Source: Cellulomonas fimi | GTDB lineage: Bacteria; Actinomycetota; Actinomycetes; Actinomycetales; Cellulomonadaceae | Assembly: GCF_028527925.1 (NCBI RefSeq) | Contig: NZ_JAPESW010000008.1 | Location: forward strand, 62,001-126,000 | Length of the DNA: 64,000 nt | Direction of reading: 5' to 3' | Shown here: in pieces, positions 53,661 through 63,957 of the stretch | Numbering within the stretch: position 1 is the stretch's first letter | Layout: every line of letters begins with the position of its first letter | Program-made: the position numbers and the translations under genes | The notes under the pieces: generated by a model | Told to the model about the DNA's origin: nothing | Database searches by the model: none | What the model saw: only the letters and a program-made list of their open reading frames with translations

Positions 53661-54187
53661 GCGGGCCGGCGGGCGGGCGCGTCCGCGTCGTCGCCATGGC
53701 CGACACCCACGTCCCCGGACGCGCGCGCGACCTCCCCGCGCCGCTCTGGGAGGCCGTCGACGAGGCGGATCTCGTCGTGCACGCGGGCGACTGGGTCGAC
53801 GTCGCGACGGTCGACGCCCTCGCCGCCCGGTCGCGGTCGCTGCTCGCGTGCCACGGCAACAACGACGGCCCCGACGTGCAGGCACGCGTGCCCGAGCTCG
53901 CGCGGACCGTCGTCGCCGGGGTGCGCGTGGGCGTCGTGCACGAGACGGGTGCGGCGACGGGCCGGGAGCGGCGGTGCGACGCGGCGTACCCCGACCTGGA
54001 CCTGCTCGTGTTCGGGCACTCCCACATCCCCTGGGACACCACGACGCCCGGCGGGCTGCGCCTGCTCAACCCCGGGTCGCCCACCGACCGCCGCCGCCAG
54101 CCCGCGTGCACGTTCCTCACCTTCACGCTCGCGGACGGCCGTGTGGAGGACGTCGTCCTGCACGCCCTGCCGCCGCGGCCGCGCTGA
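53657..54187 (+). CDS. YfcE/MJ0936-type metallophosphoesterase
   Basis: 176 residues. All motifs of the calcineurin-like fold are present: MADTHV, HAGDW, CHGNNDG, the VVHETG strand and the terminal GHSHIPW. Small stand-alone members hydrolyse phosphodiesters with two metal ions; the physiological substrate is unknown. The GTG start overlaps the small Cys-x-x-Cys gene. Confidence 0.92.
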   Translation: MSGPAGGRVRVVAMADTHVPGRARDLPAPLWEAVDEADLVVHAGDWVDVATVDALAARSRSLLACHGNNDGPDVQARVPELARTVVAGVRVGVVHETGAATGRERRCDAAYPDLDLLVFGHSHIPWDTTTPGGLRLLNPGSPTDRRRQPACTFLTFTLADGRVEDVVLHALPPRPR

Positions 54188-54235
54188 CCCGCCGACGCGT
54201 CCGCGTGGCGCACCGGGAGCGCCACCGCCCCGGGC

Positions 54236-54241
54236 CAGACT
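54236..54241 (+). promoter_or_regulatory. -10-like CAGACT, leaderless promoter
   Basis: CAGACT ends six bases before GTG 54248. Confidence 0.4.
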
Positions 54242-54247
54242 GGCGCC

Positions 54248-55258
54248 GTGCTGCAGCTGCGGGTCACCGTCCCCACGGACCTCACGGGCGCCGTGCTCGA
54301 CGTCCTGCGCGACGACCCGGCGGTGTCCGCGCTCGTCGTGGGCACCGGCACGGCGCTGCGTCCCGCGGGCGACGTCGTCACGGCGGACCTCGCCCGCGAG
54401 GCGGCGGACGACGTGGTCGAGCGGCTGCTCGCGCTGGACGTCCAGCAGGTCGGCACCATCCAGCTCACCCCCGTCGACACGTGGGTGTCGCGCGCGGGCT
54501 GGGAGGCCGAGCGGGTCGCACCCGGGGCGAGCGCCGACTCCGTGGTCTGGCCGCAGGTCGTGCTGCGTGCCTACGACGACACCGAGCTCACGTGGACCTT
54601 CCTCAGCTTCATGACGCTCGCGGCGCTCCTCGCGAGCGTCGCGATCATCGTCGACTCGCAGGTCCTCGTCATCGGCGCGATGGTCCTGGGCCCGGAGTTC
54701 GGTGCCGTCGCGGCGCTCGGCGTCGCGCTCGTGCGGCGACGCTGGCGCCTGCTCCGGCGCGCGGCGCTCGCGCTGCTCGTCGGGTTCGTCGTCGCGATCG
54801 GGCTCACCGCGGCCGCGGCGCTCGTGGCGCGCGGGGTCGGCTGGGTGACGCTCGACGACGTCACCGGGCCGCGTCCGGGGACCGACTTCATCTACCGCCC
54901 CGACCGCTGGTCGATCGTCGTCGCCGTCATCGCGGGTGCGGCGGGCGTGCTGTCGCTCACGTCGTCGCGCGTCGGCGGGCTCACCGGCGTGTTCATCTCG
55001 GTCACGACGATCCCCGCCGCGGGCAACCTCGCCCTGGGCCTCGCGTTCGGCGTCCCGCACGAGATCACGGGCAGCGCGCTCCAGCTCGTCGTCAACATCA
55101 CGGGCATGGCCGTCGCCGGCTGGCTCACGCTGGTCGTCCAGCGGACCGTGTGGGGGCACGCGTCCGTGCGGCGCGCGCGGTTCGCGGCGCGTCTCGGCCG
55201 CACCGCCCCCCGCGGTCCGCACGCCGGACCGTTGCGTCGCCCGGACGCGCCCGCGTGA
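54248..55258 (+). CDS. DUF389 membrane protein
   Basis: 336 residues. A cytoplasmic alpha/beta N-terminal domain (about 1-115) is followed by six membrane segments with the DUF389 signature IIVDSQVLVIGAMVLGPEF and SVTTIPAAGNLALGLA. Function of the family is unknown. Its last 35 residues are Arg/Pro-rich. Confidence 0.9.
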   Translation: MLQLRVTVPTDLTGAVLDVLRDDPAVSALVVGTGTALRPAGDVVTADLAREAADDVVERLLALDVQQVGTIQLTPVDTWVSRAGWEAERVAPGASADSVVWPQVVLRAYDDTELTWTFLSFMTLAALLASVAIIVDSQVLVIGAMVLGPEFGAVAALGVALVRRRWRLLRRAALALLVGFVVAIGLTAAAALVARGVGWVTLDDVTGPRPGTDFIYRPDRWSIVVAVIAGAAGVLSLTSSRVGGLTGVFISVTTIPAAGNLALGLAFGVPHEITGSALQLVVNITGMAVAGWLTLVVQRTVWGHASVRRARFAARLGRTAPRGPHAGPLRRPDAPA

Positions 55259-55293
55259 GGGGGAGGTCCCGACCGGGCGACCCGACCGCCTGC

Positions 55294-55299
55294 GAGGAT
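55294..55299 (+). promoter_or_regulatory. -10-like GAGGAT
   Basis: GAGGAT ends eight bases before GTG 55308, slightly longer than the spacing elsewhere in the window. Confidence 0.35.
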
Positions 55300-55307
55300 G
55301 ACGTCCC

Positions 55308-55943
55308 GTGATCGCGGACCTGCCCTACGAGCCGCTGCTCGAGATCCTCGGCGTCTTCGTCGGTGCCATGTCCGGGGCGCTCGCCGCGGTCCGCAAGCAG
55401 TTCGACGTGTTCGGCATCCTCGTGCTCGGCTGGGCAGCCGGCCTCGGGGGCGGCATGCTGCGCGACGTGCTCATCGGGGCGGTGCCCCCGGTCGGCATCT
55501 CCGACTGGCGCCTCGTCGTCACGGCCGTCGTCGGCGCGCTCACGATGTACTTCTTCCACCCACGGCTCGAGCGTGCCCGACGCGTGATCGTCGTGCTCGA
55601 CGCGGGCGCGCTCGCGGTGTTCACCGTCGTCGGGACCATCAAGGGCCTCGAGCTCGGGACGACGGCCGTCGCGGCGGTGCTGGTCGGGGTGATGACGGGC
55701 GTCGGCGGGGGAGTGCTGCGCGACCTGCTCACCGGCGAGGTGCCCGTCGTCCTGCACCACCGGCAGCTCTACGCGGTCCCCGCGCTGCTCGGCGCGGCGC
55801 TGACGGTGTTCCTGTGGAGGTGGGACGCGCTCGACGGCGCGACCATCACGGGCGCGGTGCTCCTGATCTTCGTGCTGCGGGTCCTCGCGCTGCGGTTCCG
55901 TCTGACGGTGCCCGGCCCCTGGCGGGGTTTCCCGCCGAGCTGA
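55308..55943 (+). CDS. TRIC-type (UPF0126/YadS family) membrane protein
   Basis: 211 residues, seven membrane segments in two inverted halves, each with the glycine-rich kink of the family: GLGGGMLRDVLIG and GVGGGVLRDLLTGEVP. Prokaryotic TRIC channels conduct monovalent cations; some UPF0126 members are linked to glycine uptake. Neither role can be chosen from sequence alone. Confidence 0.93.
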   Translation: MIADLPYEPLLEILGVFVGAMSGALAAVRKQFDVFGILVLGWAAGLGGGMLRDVLIGAVPPVGISDWRLVVTAVVGALTMYFFHPRLERARRVIVVLDAGALAVFTVVGTIKGLELGTTAVAAVLVGVMTGVGGGVLRDLLTGEVPVVLHHRQLYAVPALLGAALTVFLWRWDALDGATITGAVLLIFVLRVLALRFRLTVPGPWRGFPPS

Positions 55944-56026
55944 GGCGACTGCGCGGCGTGCGGACAGGTCCCCCGGTCGAGCGGGTGACATCCTCGTCCC
56001 GGCGTGCGCCCCGCCGGACCGTCGCC

Positions 56027-56032
56027 TAGCGT
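56027..56032 (+). promoter_or_regulatory. -10 element TAGCGT
   Basis: TAGCGT ends eight bases before GTG 56041. Confidence 0.45.
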
Positions 56033-56040
56033 CTTTCGAC

Positions 56041-57509
<1,469 letters not shown>

Positions 57510-57513
<4 letters not shown>

Positions 57514-58055
57514 GCGCGCGGCGGTGGGCGGCGTCGGCGCTCGTCGCCACGGTCCTGCTCGGCGCGGCGGGCTGCGCACGCCCCGACGTCGACGCGGACC
57601 GCGCGCGGGCCCTGCAGTCCGACGTCCTCGCCGTCACGCAGGCCTCGGCCGAGGGGCGCTACGACGCGGCCGCGGCGCTGCTCGACCGGCTGCGTGCCGA
57701 GGTCGAGGGCGGCCGTTCGAGCGGCGACCTCTCGTCCGAGCGCTACGCGACCCTCTCCGCCGCGATCGACGACGTCGCGACCGAGCTCGAGGCGGCCGCG
57801 TCGGCGCAGGCCGCCGCCGAGGCGGCGGAGCAGGCGGCGGCGGCCGAGGCCGCCGCGGAGGCGGCACGCGCTCAGGCGACCGCCGAGGCCGCGGAGCAGG
57901 CGGCGGCAGCCCAGGCGGCGGCCGACGCGGCGCTCGCGCAGGCGACGGCGGAGGCCGCCGCAGCCCGCAAGGAGGCGGAGGCGAACCGCGCCCCCGAACC
58001 GGGCAAGGGTGAGCCGAAGACGCCGCCCCACGCGAAGAAGCCCGGCAAGCCCTGA
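57510..58055 (+). CDS. Lipoprotein with alanine/glutamate coiled coil
   Basis: 181 residues. The signal peptide ends in LGAAGC (Cys22). After a helical part (about 25-90), residues about 90-155 are almost only Ala, Glu, Gln, Arg with AEAAEQAAA and AQATAEAA repeats, predicting a long helix or coiled coil. The tail is Lys/Pro-rich (KTPPHAKKPGKP), likely positively charged at the wall. It is coupled to the receptor kinase; a ligand or cofactor role for the kinase's outside region is inference. Confidence 0.85.
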
Positions 58056-58154
58056 CGCGTCCTTCGCTGTGAGCGCAACCACGTACGGCGCGGAAACATG
58101 CGCGCGCATGCGTTCGTTGACCAGAGAGCGAGAACCGTTCCCGAGAGGAGTGGC

Positions 58155-58568
58155 ATGACCAGGAAGACCCGCGGACGGATCGAGTTCGAGGCCGACGACG
58201 GCACCACCATGCGGTACGACCGCCACCCCAACGGTGGTGGGCTCGTGTCGCCGGGTGCCCAGGTCCACGAGGAGGCGAGCGTGGCCGCGACCGCCTACGT
58301 CGAGTCCGGCGCGCGCGTCGGACCGCGGGCGCGCATCGGCACCGCGAGCTGGGTGGACCGCAACGTGCAGGTCGGCCCGGACGCGTTCGTCGGCTCGACC
58401 GTCCACCTGCGCCCCGGCACCCGTGTCGGTGCGCGCGCCCGCATCGGCAGTCGCGCCCGCCTCGGTGCGGACGTCGTCGTCGAGCCCGGCGCCCACGTCG
58501 AGCAGGACGCGATCGTCCCCGACGGCACCGTCGTCGCCCGGCACGCCGCCCGGCGCGAGGCGGCCTGA
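58155..58568 (+). CDS. Hexapeptide-repeat (left-handed beta-helix) protein
   Basis: 137 residues from ATG 58155, with GAGAGGAG four bases upstream. After about 35 residues come about 16 hexads of the [A/V/I]-G-x-x-[A/S]-x type (GARVGPRARIGTAS, GSRARLGADVVVEPGAHV), covering most of the chain. No acetyltransferase insert or His is apparent, so it may be a structural or binding helix of the gamma-carbonic-anhydrase/acyltransferase fold. Function unknown. Confidence 0.82.
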   Translation: MTRKTRGRIEFEADDGTTMRYDRHPNGGGLVSPGAQVHEEASVAATAYVESGARVGPRARIGTASWVDRNVQVGPDAFVGSTVHLRPGTRVGARARIGSRARLGADVVVEPGAHVEQDAIVPDGTVVARHAARREAA

Positions 58569-58693
58569 CCGACCCGGCCCGCGCGACCTCCGCCCGGAGG
58601 CCGGCGCGGGCCCCGTCCGGCCGCGCCGGAGCAGGACCGGACCGCACCGTGAGACCGAGCCGCCGTCCGGCCGCGCGGCGCGAGGAGCCGACG

Positions 58694-58699
58694 TAGCGT
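58694..58699 (+). promoter_or_regulatory. -10 element TAGCGT, leaderless promoter
   Basis: TAGCGT ends six bases before ATG 58706. Confidence 0.55.
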
Positions 58700-58705
58700 G
58701 ACGGC

Positions 58706-59482
58706 ATGACACGTCGTCTCCGCATCGGAGTCCAGCTTCAGCCCCAGCACGCCGACTACCCCCAGATCCGCGACGCCGTGCGCCGCGCGGAGGACCTCGG
58801 CGTCGACGTCATCTTCAACTGGGACCACTTCTTCCCCCTGTCCGGCGACCCGGACGGCAAGCACTTCGAGTGCTGGACCATGCTCGGCGCGTGGGCCGAG
58901 CAGACGAGCCGCGTCGAGATCGGCGCGCTCGTGACCTGCAACTCGTACCGCAACCCCGAGCTGCTGGCCGACATGGCCCGCACGGTCGACCACATCAGCG
59001 GCGGCCGCCTGATCCTCGGCATCGGCGCAGGCTGGTTCGAGAAGGACTACGACCAGTTCGGCTACGAGTTCGGCACCGCGGGCTCGCGGATCGCCGACCT
59101 CGCGGCCGCCCTGCCACGGATCAAGGCGCGCTGGGCGAAGTCCAACCCCGTGCCGACGCGGGAGATCCCGATCCTGATCGGCGGCGGTGGCGAGCGGAAG
59201 ACGCTGCGCGTCGTCGCCGAGCACGCCGACGCGTGGCACTCGTTCGGCGACGTCGAGACCCTCGTGCGCAAGAGCGCGATCCTCGACGAGCACGGCGAGG
59301 CGGTCGGCCGCGACACGAGCACGCTGGTCGAGCGGAGCACCGCCGTCGGCGGCCCGCCGAGCGAGCACGCCGACGCGCTCGTCGACGCGGGCGTCACGCT
59401 GTTCACGGTCGGCACGTCGGGCCCGGACTACGACCTGTCGCTCGCCGAGCAGTGGGTGGCCTGGCGCGACGCGCAGGGCTGA
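58706..59482 (+). CDS. LLM-class F420-dependent oxidoreductase
   Basis: 258 residues, a luciferase-like TIM barrel. Family motifs include DVIFNWDHFFPLSGDP, the GGRLILGIGAGWFEKDY strand-loop and IPILIGGGGERKTLRVVAEHAD. These features fit the F420-using branch rather than FMN monooxygenases. The reaction is unknown. The gene stands alone. Confidence 0.88.
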   Translation: MTRRLRIGVQLQPQHADYPQIRDAVRRAEDLGVDVIFNWDHFFPLSGDPDGKHFECWTMLGAWAEQTSRVEIGALVTCNSYRNPELLADMARTVDHISGGRLILGIGAGWFEKDYDQFGYEFGTAGSRIADLAAALPRIKARWAKSNPVPTREIPILIGGGGERKTLRVVAEHADAWHSFGDVETLVRKSAILDEHGEAVGRDTSTLVERSTAVGGPPSEHADALVDAGVTLFTVGTSGPDYDLSLAEQWVAWRDAQG

Positions 59483-59520
59483 CCACCTGACAGCCCCGAG
59501 CCGGGCGCGACGTGCGCCGG

Positions 59521-60111
59521 TCAGTGCCAGAGCCCCGACGCGTCCGGCACGGTCGGTCCGCACGTCCCGCCCGGCTCGATCGTGGCCTCGAAGTGCCAGA
59601 CCTCGTTCGCGAACACCTGGCACAGCCCGAACTCCGCGCCGTGCTCGAGCAACCAGTACGCGCCGTCGGTCGGCCCGACGTCGATCGCGGTGCCCGCGAC
59701 GTGCGCCGAGCCGTCCACGGGGGCGACCCACCGGTGCGCCTCGGCCTCCGAGCCGTAGCGCGCCAGGGCGTCGTCGACGAGCGACTGCTGTTGCTGGGCC
59801 GTCCGGTGCCCGGACGTGATCGTCAGGTCGACGCCGTCCTCGGCGGCGGCCGCGCGCGCGGCCTCGAACCGCCGCACCAGCTCCGCGTCGAGGCCGTCGA
59901 CGGCGCGCGGGGGAGCCGCCGTCGTACCGGCGACCTCCAGGCCGTCCTGCGGGTGACCGGCGCCGGCGATGGCAGGTGGTGCGAGCACGGAGTCGAGCGC
60001 ACCCGACGCGAACGCGGCCGCGCCGACGGCCGTCACGGCGGCGGTCGCGCCCACGACGAGCGCGGGCACGAGGCGGAGGGTGGAGCGGGGGCGGGTCGTC
60101 CTGCTGGTCAT
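59521..60111 (-). CDS. D-alanyl-D-alanine carboxypeptidase family (VanY/M15B) exported protein
   Basis: 196 residues from ATG 60111. An N-terminal signal/anchor segment (about 12-38) precedes a M15B domain with TSGHRTAQQQQ, the zinc-binding SAHVAGTAIDVGP (His and Asp ligands) and EVWHFE (third ligand His). It should trim D-Ala-D-Ala or related ends of wall peptides outside the cell. It is divergent from the NarL-type sensor kinase gene, but vanR/vanS-type regulators are not present, so a vancomycin-resistance role is not indicated. Confidence 0.9.
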   Translation of the reverse strand: MTSRTTRPRSTLRLVPALVVGATAAVTAVGAAAFASGALDSVLAPPAIAGAGHPQDGLEVAGTTAAPPRAVDGLDAELVRRFEAARAAAAEDGVDLTITSGHRTAQQQQSLVDDALARYGSEAEAHRWVAPVDGSAHVAGTAIDVGPTDGAYWLLEHGAEFGLCQVFANEVWHFEATIEPGGTCGPTVPDASGLWH

Positions 60112-60117
60112 GGCTCC

Positions 60118-60123
60118 AGCGTC
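60118..60123 (-). promoter_or_regulatory. -10-like GACGCT
   Basis: On the minus strand GACGCT ends six bases before ATG 60111; the same hexamer precedes the gene at 27615. Confidence 0.3.
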
Positions 60124-60273
60124 GGCAACGACGTCCGGCGCCCGCGTCGGAGCGGTGGCCGAACCGTCCGCGGCCGATCGACGGAAGGCGCCCGACCGGT
60201 GTCCGTCCCGGGTCTGACCCGCCGGGTCCGCATCTCCGTCCGAGGGCGGTCGGGCAGCGCGGGGTCGGGCGGT

Positions 60274-60279
60274 TAGCGT
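60274..60279 (+). promoter_or_regulatory. -10 element TAGCGT, leaderless promoter of the two-component operon
   Basis: TAGCGT ends six bases before GTG 60286. Confidence 0.55.
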
Positions 60280-60285
60280 CGCCTG

Positions 60286-61614
60286 GTGCACCCCACCGCG
60301 CCCCACGCCAGGACGACGCCGCGTGACGCGACCGCCGCCCCGACGTCCGGCGGAGCCCGGGACCTGCTGCTGGGCGCCGCCGTCGGGTTCGGCTGGTGCG
60401 TCGTGGTCGAGGTGCTGCGCTCGTCGCACTGGTGGAACCCGCGGTGGGTGTCCGCCTGGTGGTGGTGCGGGCTCGCGCTCGCGGTCGTCGTCGCGACCTG
60501 GCGGCGACACCCGCGCGCGACGTCCTGGGGCGTGGTGATCGGCTACCCGCTCGTCTACCGGACCGGCCTGCAGTCGGAGCTGCACCTCGCGCCGCTGCTC
60601 GTCGCGGCCTTCCTGGGCGCGCGGGCCGGTGCGGTCGGGCCGGTGATCGGGTCCGTGGCGACCGCCGGTGGGACGCTCGCGCTGCTCGTGCCCGGCGGCC
60701 TCGCCGTCACGCGCGACCTCGACGTGTGGCTCCTGCCGTGGATGCCGCTCGTCGACCTGTCCTACGCGGTCGCGCTGGCGACGCTCGCGTGCGTGGCGGT
60801 CGTCCTCGGCGCCGTCGTCCACCGCCTCGAGCGGACCAGCGCGGACCTGGCCGCTCGCAACGCCGAGCTCCGCCGGCTGCAGGAGGAGCGCACCGAGCGC
60901 GCGGTCCTCGCGGAGCGGACCCGGATCGCCCGCGAGCTGCACGACGTGGTCGCGCACCACGTCAGTGCGATCGTGGTGCGCGCGCAGGCGGCCAACCGCG
61001 TCGCCGGTCGCCGGCCGGAGGCCACCGCGGAGGCGACCGCGTGGATCGCCGGCGCGGGCAAGGAGGCGCTGACCGCGATGCGCGGGCTCGTCCACGTCCT
61101 GCGCGCCGACGACCGCACGGACGCCACCGTCGACGTCCGCGAGCCGGGGACCGCGGGCTCGTCCGCCTCCGCGGGCGTCTCCGCCGAGCTCGCCCCGGCA
61201 CCAGGGGTCGACGACGTCGCGCGCGCGGCGCAGCGGCTGCGCGAGGCCGGCGTCGCCGTGGACCTCACGCTCCCGGACCGTGTCGACCTGCCGCCCGACG
61301 TCGCGCTCGCCGTCGCCCGCATCGCCCAGGAGGCGCTGACGAACGTGCTGCTGCACTCCCGCGCGACCCGTGCCGACGTCCGCCTCGACGAGGTGGGCGG
61401 GGTGCTGCACCTCGTCGTCCGCGACCCCGGCCCGCGCCGCCCCGAAACCCCGTCCGGCGGGCACGGCCTGGTCCACATGCGCGAGCGGGCGCGCGCGTGC
61501 GGCGGTCGGCTCGACGCCGGCCCGGCCGACGACGGCGGGTGGACGGTGCACGCTTCCTTGCCGACCACGACGCTCAGCGGTCCCGACGTCGCCCTGACGG
61601 GGGCGGCGCGATGA
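60286..61614 (+). CDS. NarL-type sensor histidine kinase
   Basis: 442 residues. Four or five membrane segments (about 25-180) without a large extracellular loop, a coiled region, then HisKA_3 with His219 (RELHDVVAHHVS) and a HATPase_c domain with the EALTNVLLHS N-box and GGHGLVHMRERA. The G1 region reads RDPGPRR, a shortened DxGxG, so the ATP lid is atypical. Such intramembrane-sensing kinases usually report envelope stress. It overlaps the regulator gene by ATGA. Confidence 0.93.
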   Translation: MHPTAPHARTTPRDATAAPTSGGARDLLLGAAVGFGWCVVVEVLRSSHWWNPRWVSAWWWCGLALAVVVATWRRHPRATSWGVVIGYPLVYRTGLQSELHLAPLLVAAFLGARAGAVGPVIGSVATAGGTLALLVPGGLAVTRDLDVWLLPWMPLVDLSYAVALATLACVAVVLGAVVHRLERTSADLAARNAELRRLQEERTERAVLAERTRIARELHDVVAHHVSAIVVRAQAANRVAGRRPEATAEATAWIAGAGKEALTAMRGLVHVLRADDRTDATVDVREPGTAGSSASAGVSAELAPAPGVDDVARAAQRLREAGVAVDLTLPDRVDLPPDVALAVARIAQEALTNVLLHSRATRADVRLDEVGGVLHLVVRDPGPRRPETPSGGHGLVHMRERARACGGRLDAGPADDGGWTVHASLPTTTLSGPDVALTGAAR

Positions 61615-62321
61615 CGGTGCGCGTCGTCGTGGTCGACGACCAGCCGACGATCCGGCTCGGGCTGCGCATGATCCTCGAGCACGAGGACGACATGGCCGTG
61701 GTGGGGGAGGCCGGCACGGGCGCCGACGCGGTCGACGTGGTCCGTGCGACGCGCCCCGACGTCGTCCTCATGGACATCCGCATGCCGGACGGCAACGGCA
61801 TCGACGCGGTCGCGGCGCTCGTCGCCGACCCGACGCTCCCGGGCACCCGCACGATCATGCTCACGACGTTCCACGACGAGGAGTACGTCGTCGCGTCCCT
61901 GCGCGCGGGCGCGGACGGCTTCCTCCTCAAGGACGCGGACCCGGCCGAGCTCGTCGCCGCGGTCCGCCGCGTCCACGCGGGCGACTCGCTGCTCGACCCG
62001 TCGGTCACACGGGATGTGGTCGCGCGCTACGTGCGGCTCGCGGAGGCCGCCGACGCGACCCGGTCGCGCACCGCGTCACCGGCCGCACGGCAGGTGCTCG
62101 ACCGTCTGACGCCACGCGAGCGGGACGTGCTGGTGCACCTCGCGACCGGGGCGACCAACGCCGACGTCGCGGCCGCGCTCTCGCTCACCGAGGCGACCGT
62201 GAAGAGCCACGTCAGCTCGATGCTGACCCGCCTCCGCCTCACCACGCGCGTGCAGCTCGTCGTCGCCGCGTTCGACGCAGGGCTCGTCCGTCCCGCGGGT
62301 GACGTGGCGACCGACGCCTGA
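61611..62321 (+). CDS. NarL/FixJ-type response regulator
   Basis: 236 residues. Receiver domain with Asp55 (LMDIRMPDGNG) and the conserved Lys in FLLKDADP; C-terminal LuxR-type helix-turn-helix LTPRERDVLVHLATGATNADVA ending TVKSHVSSMLTRL. It is the cognate partner of the kinase just upstream. The divergent VanY-type gene is a candidate target from position, but no operator was recognised. Confidence 0.95.
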   Translation: MTVRVVVVDDQPTIRLGLRMILEHEDDMAVVGEAGTGADAVDVVRATRPDVVLMDIRMPDGNGIDAVAALVADPTLPGTRTIMLTTFHDEEYVVASLRAGADGFLLKDADPAELVAAVRRVHAGDSLLDPSVTRDVVARYVRLAEAADATRSRTASPAARQVLDRLTPRERDVLVHLATGATNADVAAALSLTEATVKSHVSSMLTRLRLTTRVQLVVAAFDAGLVRPAGDVATDA

Positions 62322-62404
62322 GCGGCACGGTCGGGCCGAGAGGGCAGCGGCGACGGCGTGCGGGACCGGGTGACGTGCGCGTGGCAGGACGGGACCGTGG
62401 CCCC

Positions 62405-62410
62405 TACGGT
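62405..62410 (+). promoter_or_regulatory. -10 element TACGGT, leaderless promoter
   Basis: TACGGT ends six bases before GTG 62417. Confidence 0.55.
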
Positions 62411-62416
62411 CGAGCG

Positions 62417-62977
62417 GTGACCGACCTGCGCCACGTCCGGACCGCCCGCCTGCGTCTCGACGCCGTGCGCGTCGACGACAGCGAGGCGGTGTTCGCGCTC
62501 AACGCCGACGCGCGCCTATGGGAGCACCTCCCGTCCGGGCGGCACACCTCCGTCGACCAGACCCGCACCCAGCTCGAGCGGTACGCCACCGCGTGGGACG
62601 ACGACGGCCTGGGCTACTGGACCGCGCGCGACCGCGAGGACGACCGGGTGGTCGGCATCGGCGGCGTGACGCTGCGCGAGGGCACCGTCTGGAACGTGTA
62701 CTACCGGTTCGCGGTCGAGGCCCAGGGTCGCGGGCTCGCGCACGAGCTCGCGAGCGCAGCGCTCGACGCCGCCCGCGCTGTCCGGCCCGACGTCCCCGTC
62801 GTCGCGTACCTCCTCGAGCACAACACGGCGTCCCGTCGCCTCGCCGAGCGGCTCGGGCTCACGCTCGTCTGGCGGGGGCCCGACGTGGGCAACCCGGACC
62901 CCGACGCGGTCCGGCTCGTGCTCGCGGACCGGCCCCTCGACGAGGACGCGCTCGCGGTGATGACGACGAGCCCCTGA
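62417..62977 (+). CDS. GNAT-family (RimJ/RimL-like) acetyltransferase
   Basis: 186 residues. The N-terminus TARLRLDAVRVDDSEAVFAL and the VEAQGRGLAHELASAALDAAR acetyl-CoA loop identify the acetyltransf_3 (RimJ/RimL) branch; HNTASRRLAERLGL is the last helix. It probably acetylates an amino group of a protein or small molecule; the substrate is unknown. GTG 62417 is preferred over an open frame upstream because of the -10 element. Confidence 0.9.
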   Translation: MTDLRHVRTARLRLDAVRVDDSEAVFALNADARLWEHLPSGRHTSVDQTRTQLERYATAWDDDGLGYWTARDREDDRVVGIGGVTLREGTVWNVYYRFAVEAQGRGLAHELASAALDAARAVRPDVPVVAYLLEHNTASRRLAERLGLTLVWRGPDVGNPDPDAVRLVLADRPLDEDALAVMTTSP

Positions 62978-63031
62978 CGGCCGGCGGGCTCGCGTGCCGT
63001 GACGGCCGCCGGGAGGCGCGGGGTGTCCCGC

Positions 63032-63811
63032 TCAGACGACGAGCGACTGGCCCCCGTCGACGAACACCTCCGTGCCCGTGACGTGGCTCGCCCCGTCGGA
63101 CACGAGGAACGCGACCGCGTCGGCGACCTGCGACGCGCGCCCGGGCTCGGACCCCGTGAGCGGGATCTCGCCGTCGGGGAACTCCACCGTCACGCCCAGG
63201 TGCTCGGTGTTCCGCTGCTCCGTGTTGTCGCTGATCTCGGTGTCGATCGCGCCCGGGCACACGACGTTGACGCGCACCCCGCGGGGCGCGAGCTCGACCG
63301 CGAGCATCCGGGCCAGCGCGACCTGCCCTGCCTTGCTGGTCGCGTAGGCGGACGCCCCGGAGTTGCTGAACGTCCGCGTCCCGTTGATGGACGACACGAC
63401 GACGACCGCGCCGCCCTGCCGCACGAGCAGCGGGACCGTGTACCGCAGCGTGAGGAACGTCCCGGTGAGGTTGGTGCCGATCGTCGCGTCCCACTCCTCG
63501 GGCTCGATCTCGTCGACGGGCGCCCACACCCCGTTCACTCCCGCGTTGGCCACGACGACGTCGAGCCGCCCGAGCTCGTCCTCGACGCGCCGCACGACGT
63601 CCCGCACGGCCTGGGCGTCGGCGACGTCGGCCGCGACCGCCACGGCCGTCCCGCCCGCGTCGCGGATCTCCGCCGCGACCTCGTCGGCGCTCTCCTGCCG
63701 GTGCCCGAGCACCACGACCGTCATGCCGTCGGCCGCGAGCCGCACCGCGCTCGCCCGTCCGATGCCCGACCCGGCGCCCGTCACGAGCGCCACCTTCTCC
63801 GCCACCGCCAT
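63032..63811 (-). CDS. Short-chain dehydrogenase/reductase (SDR)
   Basis: 259 residues from ATG 63811, with GAGAGGA six bases upstream. Classical SDR: TGAGSGIG nucleotide loop, NAGVNG, a serine in VVSSINGT and the YATSK catalytic Tyr-Lys, then the VCPGAIDT loop and a terminal VDGGQSLVV. The residue after beta-2 in VVVLGHR suggests NADP use. Substrate unknown. Confidence 0.93.
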   Translation of the reverse strand: MAVAEKVALVTGAGSGIGRASAVRLAADGMTVVVLGHRQESADEVAAEIRDAGGTAVAVAADVADAQAVRDVVRRVEDELGRLDVVVANAGVNGVWAPVDEIEPEEWDATIGTNLTGTFLTLRYTVPLLVRQGGAVVVVSSINGTRTFSNSGASAYATSKAGQVALARMLAVELAPRGVRVNVVCPGAIDTEISDNTEQRNTEHLGVTVEFPDGEIPLTGSEPGRASQVADAVAFLVSDGASHVTGTEVFVDGGQSLVV

Positions 63812-63929
63812 CGTGCGTCCTCTCGTCGCCGACGCCGTCCCCGCCGTCCTCCCGACGGCGACCGCGCACGGTCCGTCGACCGTAACCGCGCGCCCGTGCG
63901 AGCGCCCGGCCGGCACGAGGGTGGCGCGG

Positions 63930-63957
63930 TTGCAGCGGGAGGGACCGTCGCTAGCGT
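63930..63957 (+). promoter_or_regulatory. Putative promoter for a gene beyond the right edge
   Basis: -35 TTGCAG (63930-63935), 16-base spacer, -10 TAGCGT (63952-63957). No gene starts before the window ends; 63812-64000 holds no other recognisable feature. Confidence 0.35.

Noticed and set aside
59521-62321. VanY-type gene next to a two-component pair considered as a vancomycin-resistance cluster
   Set aside because: The regulator is NarL-type and the kinase HisKA_3-type, unlike VanR/VanS, and vanH, vanA and vanX homologues are absent.
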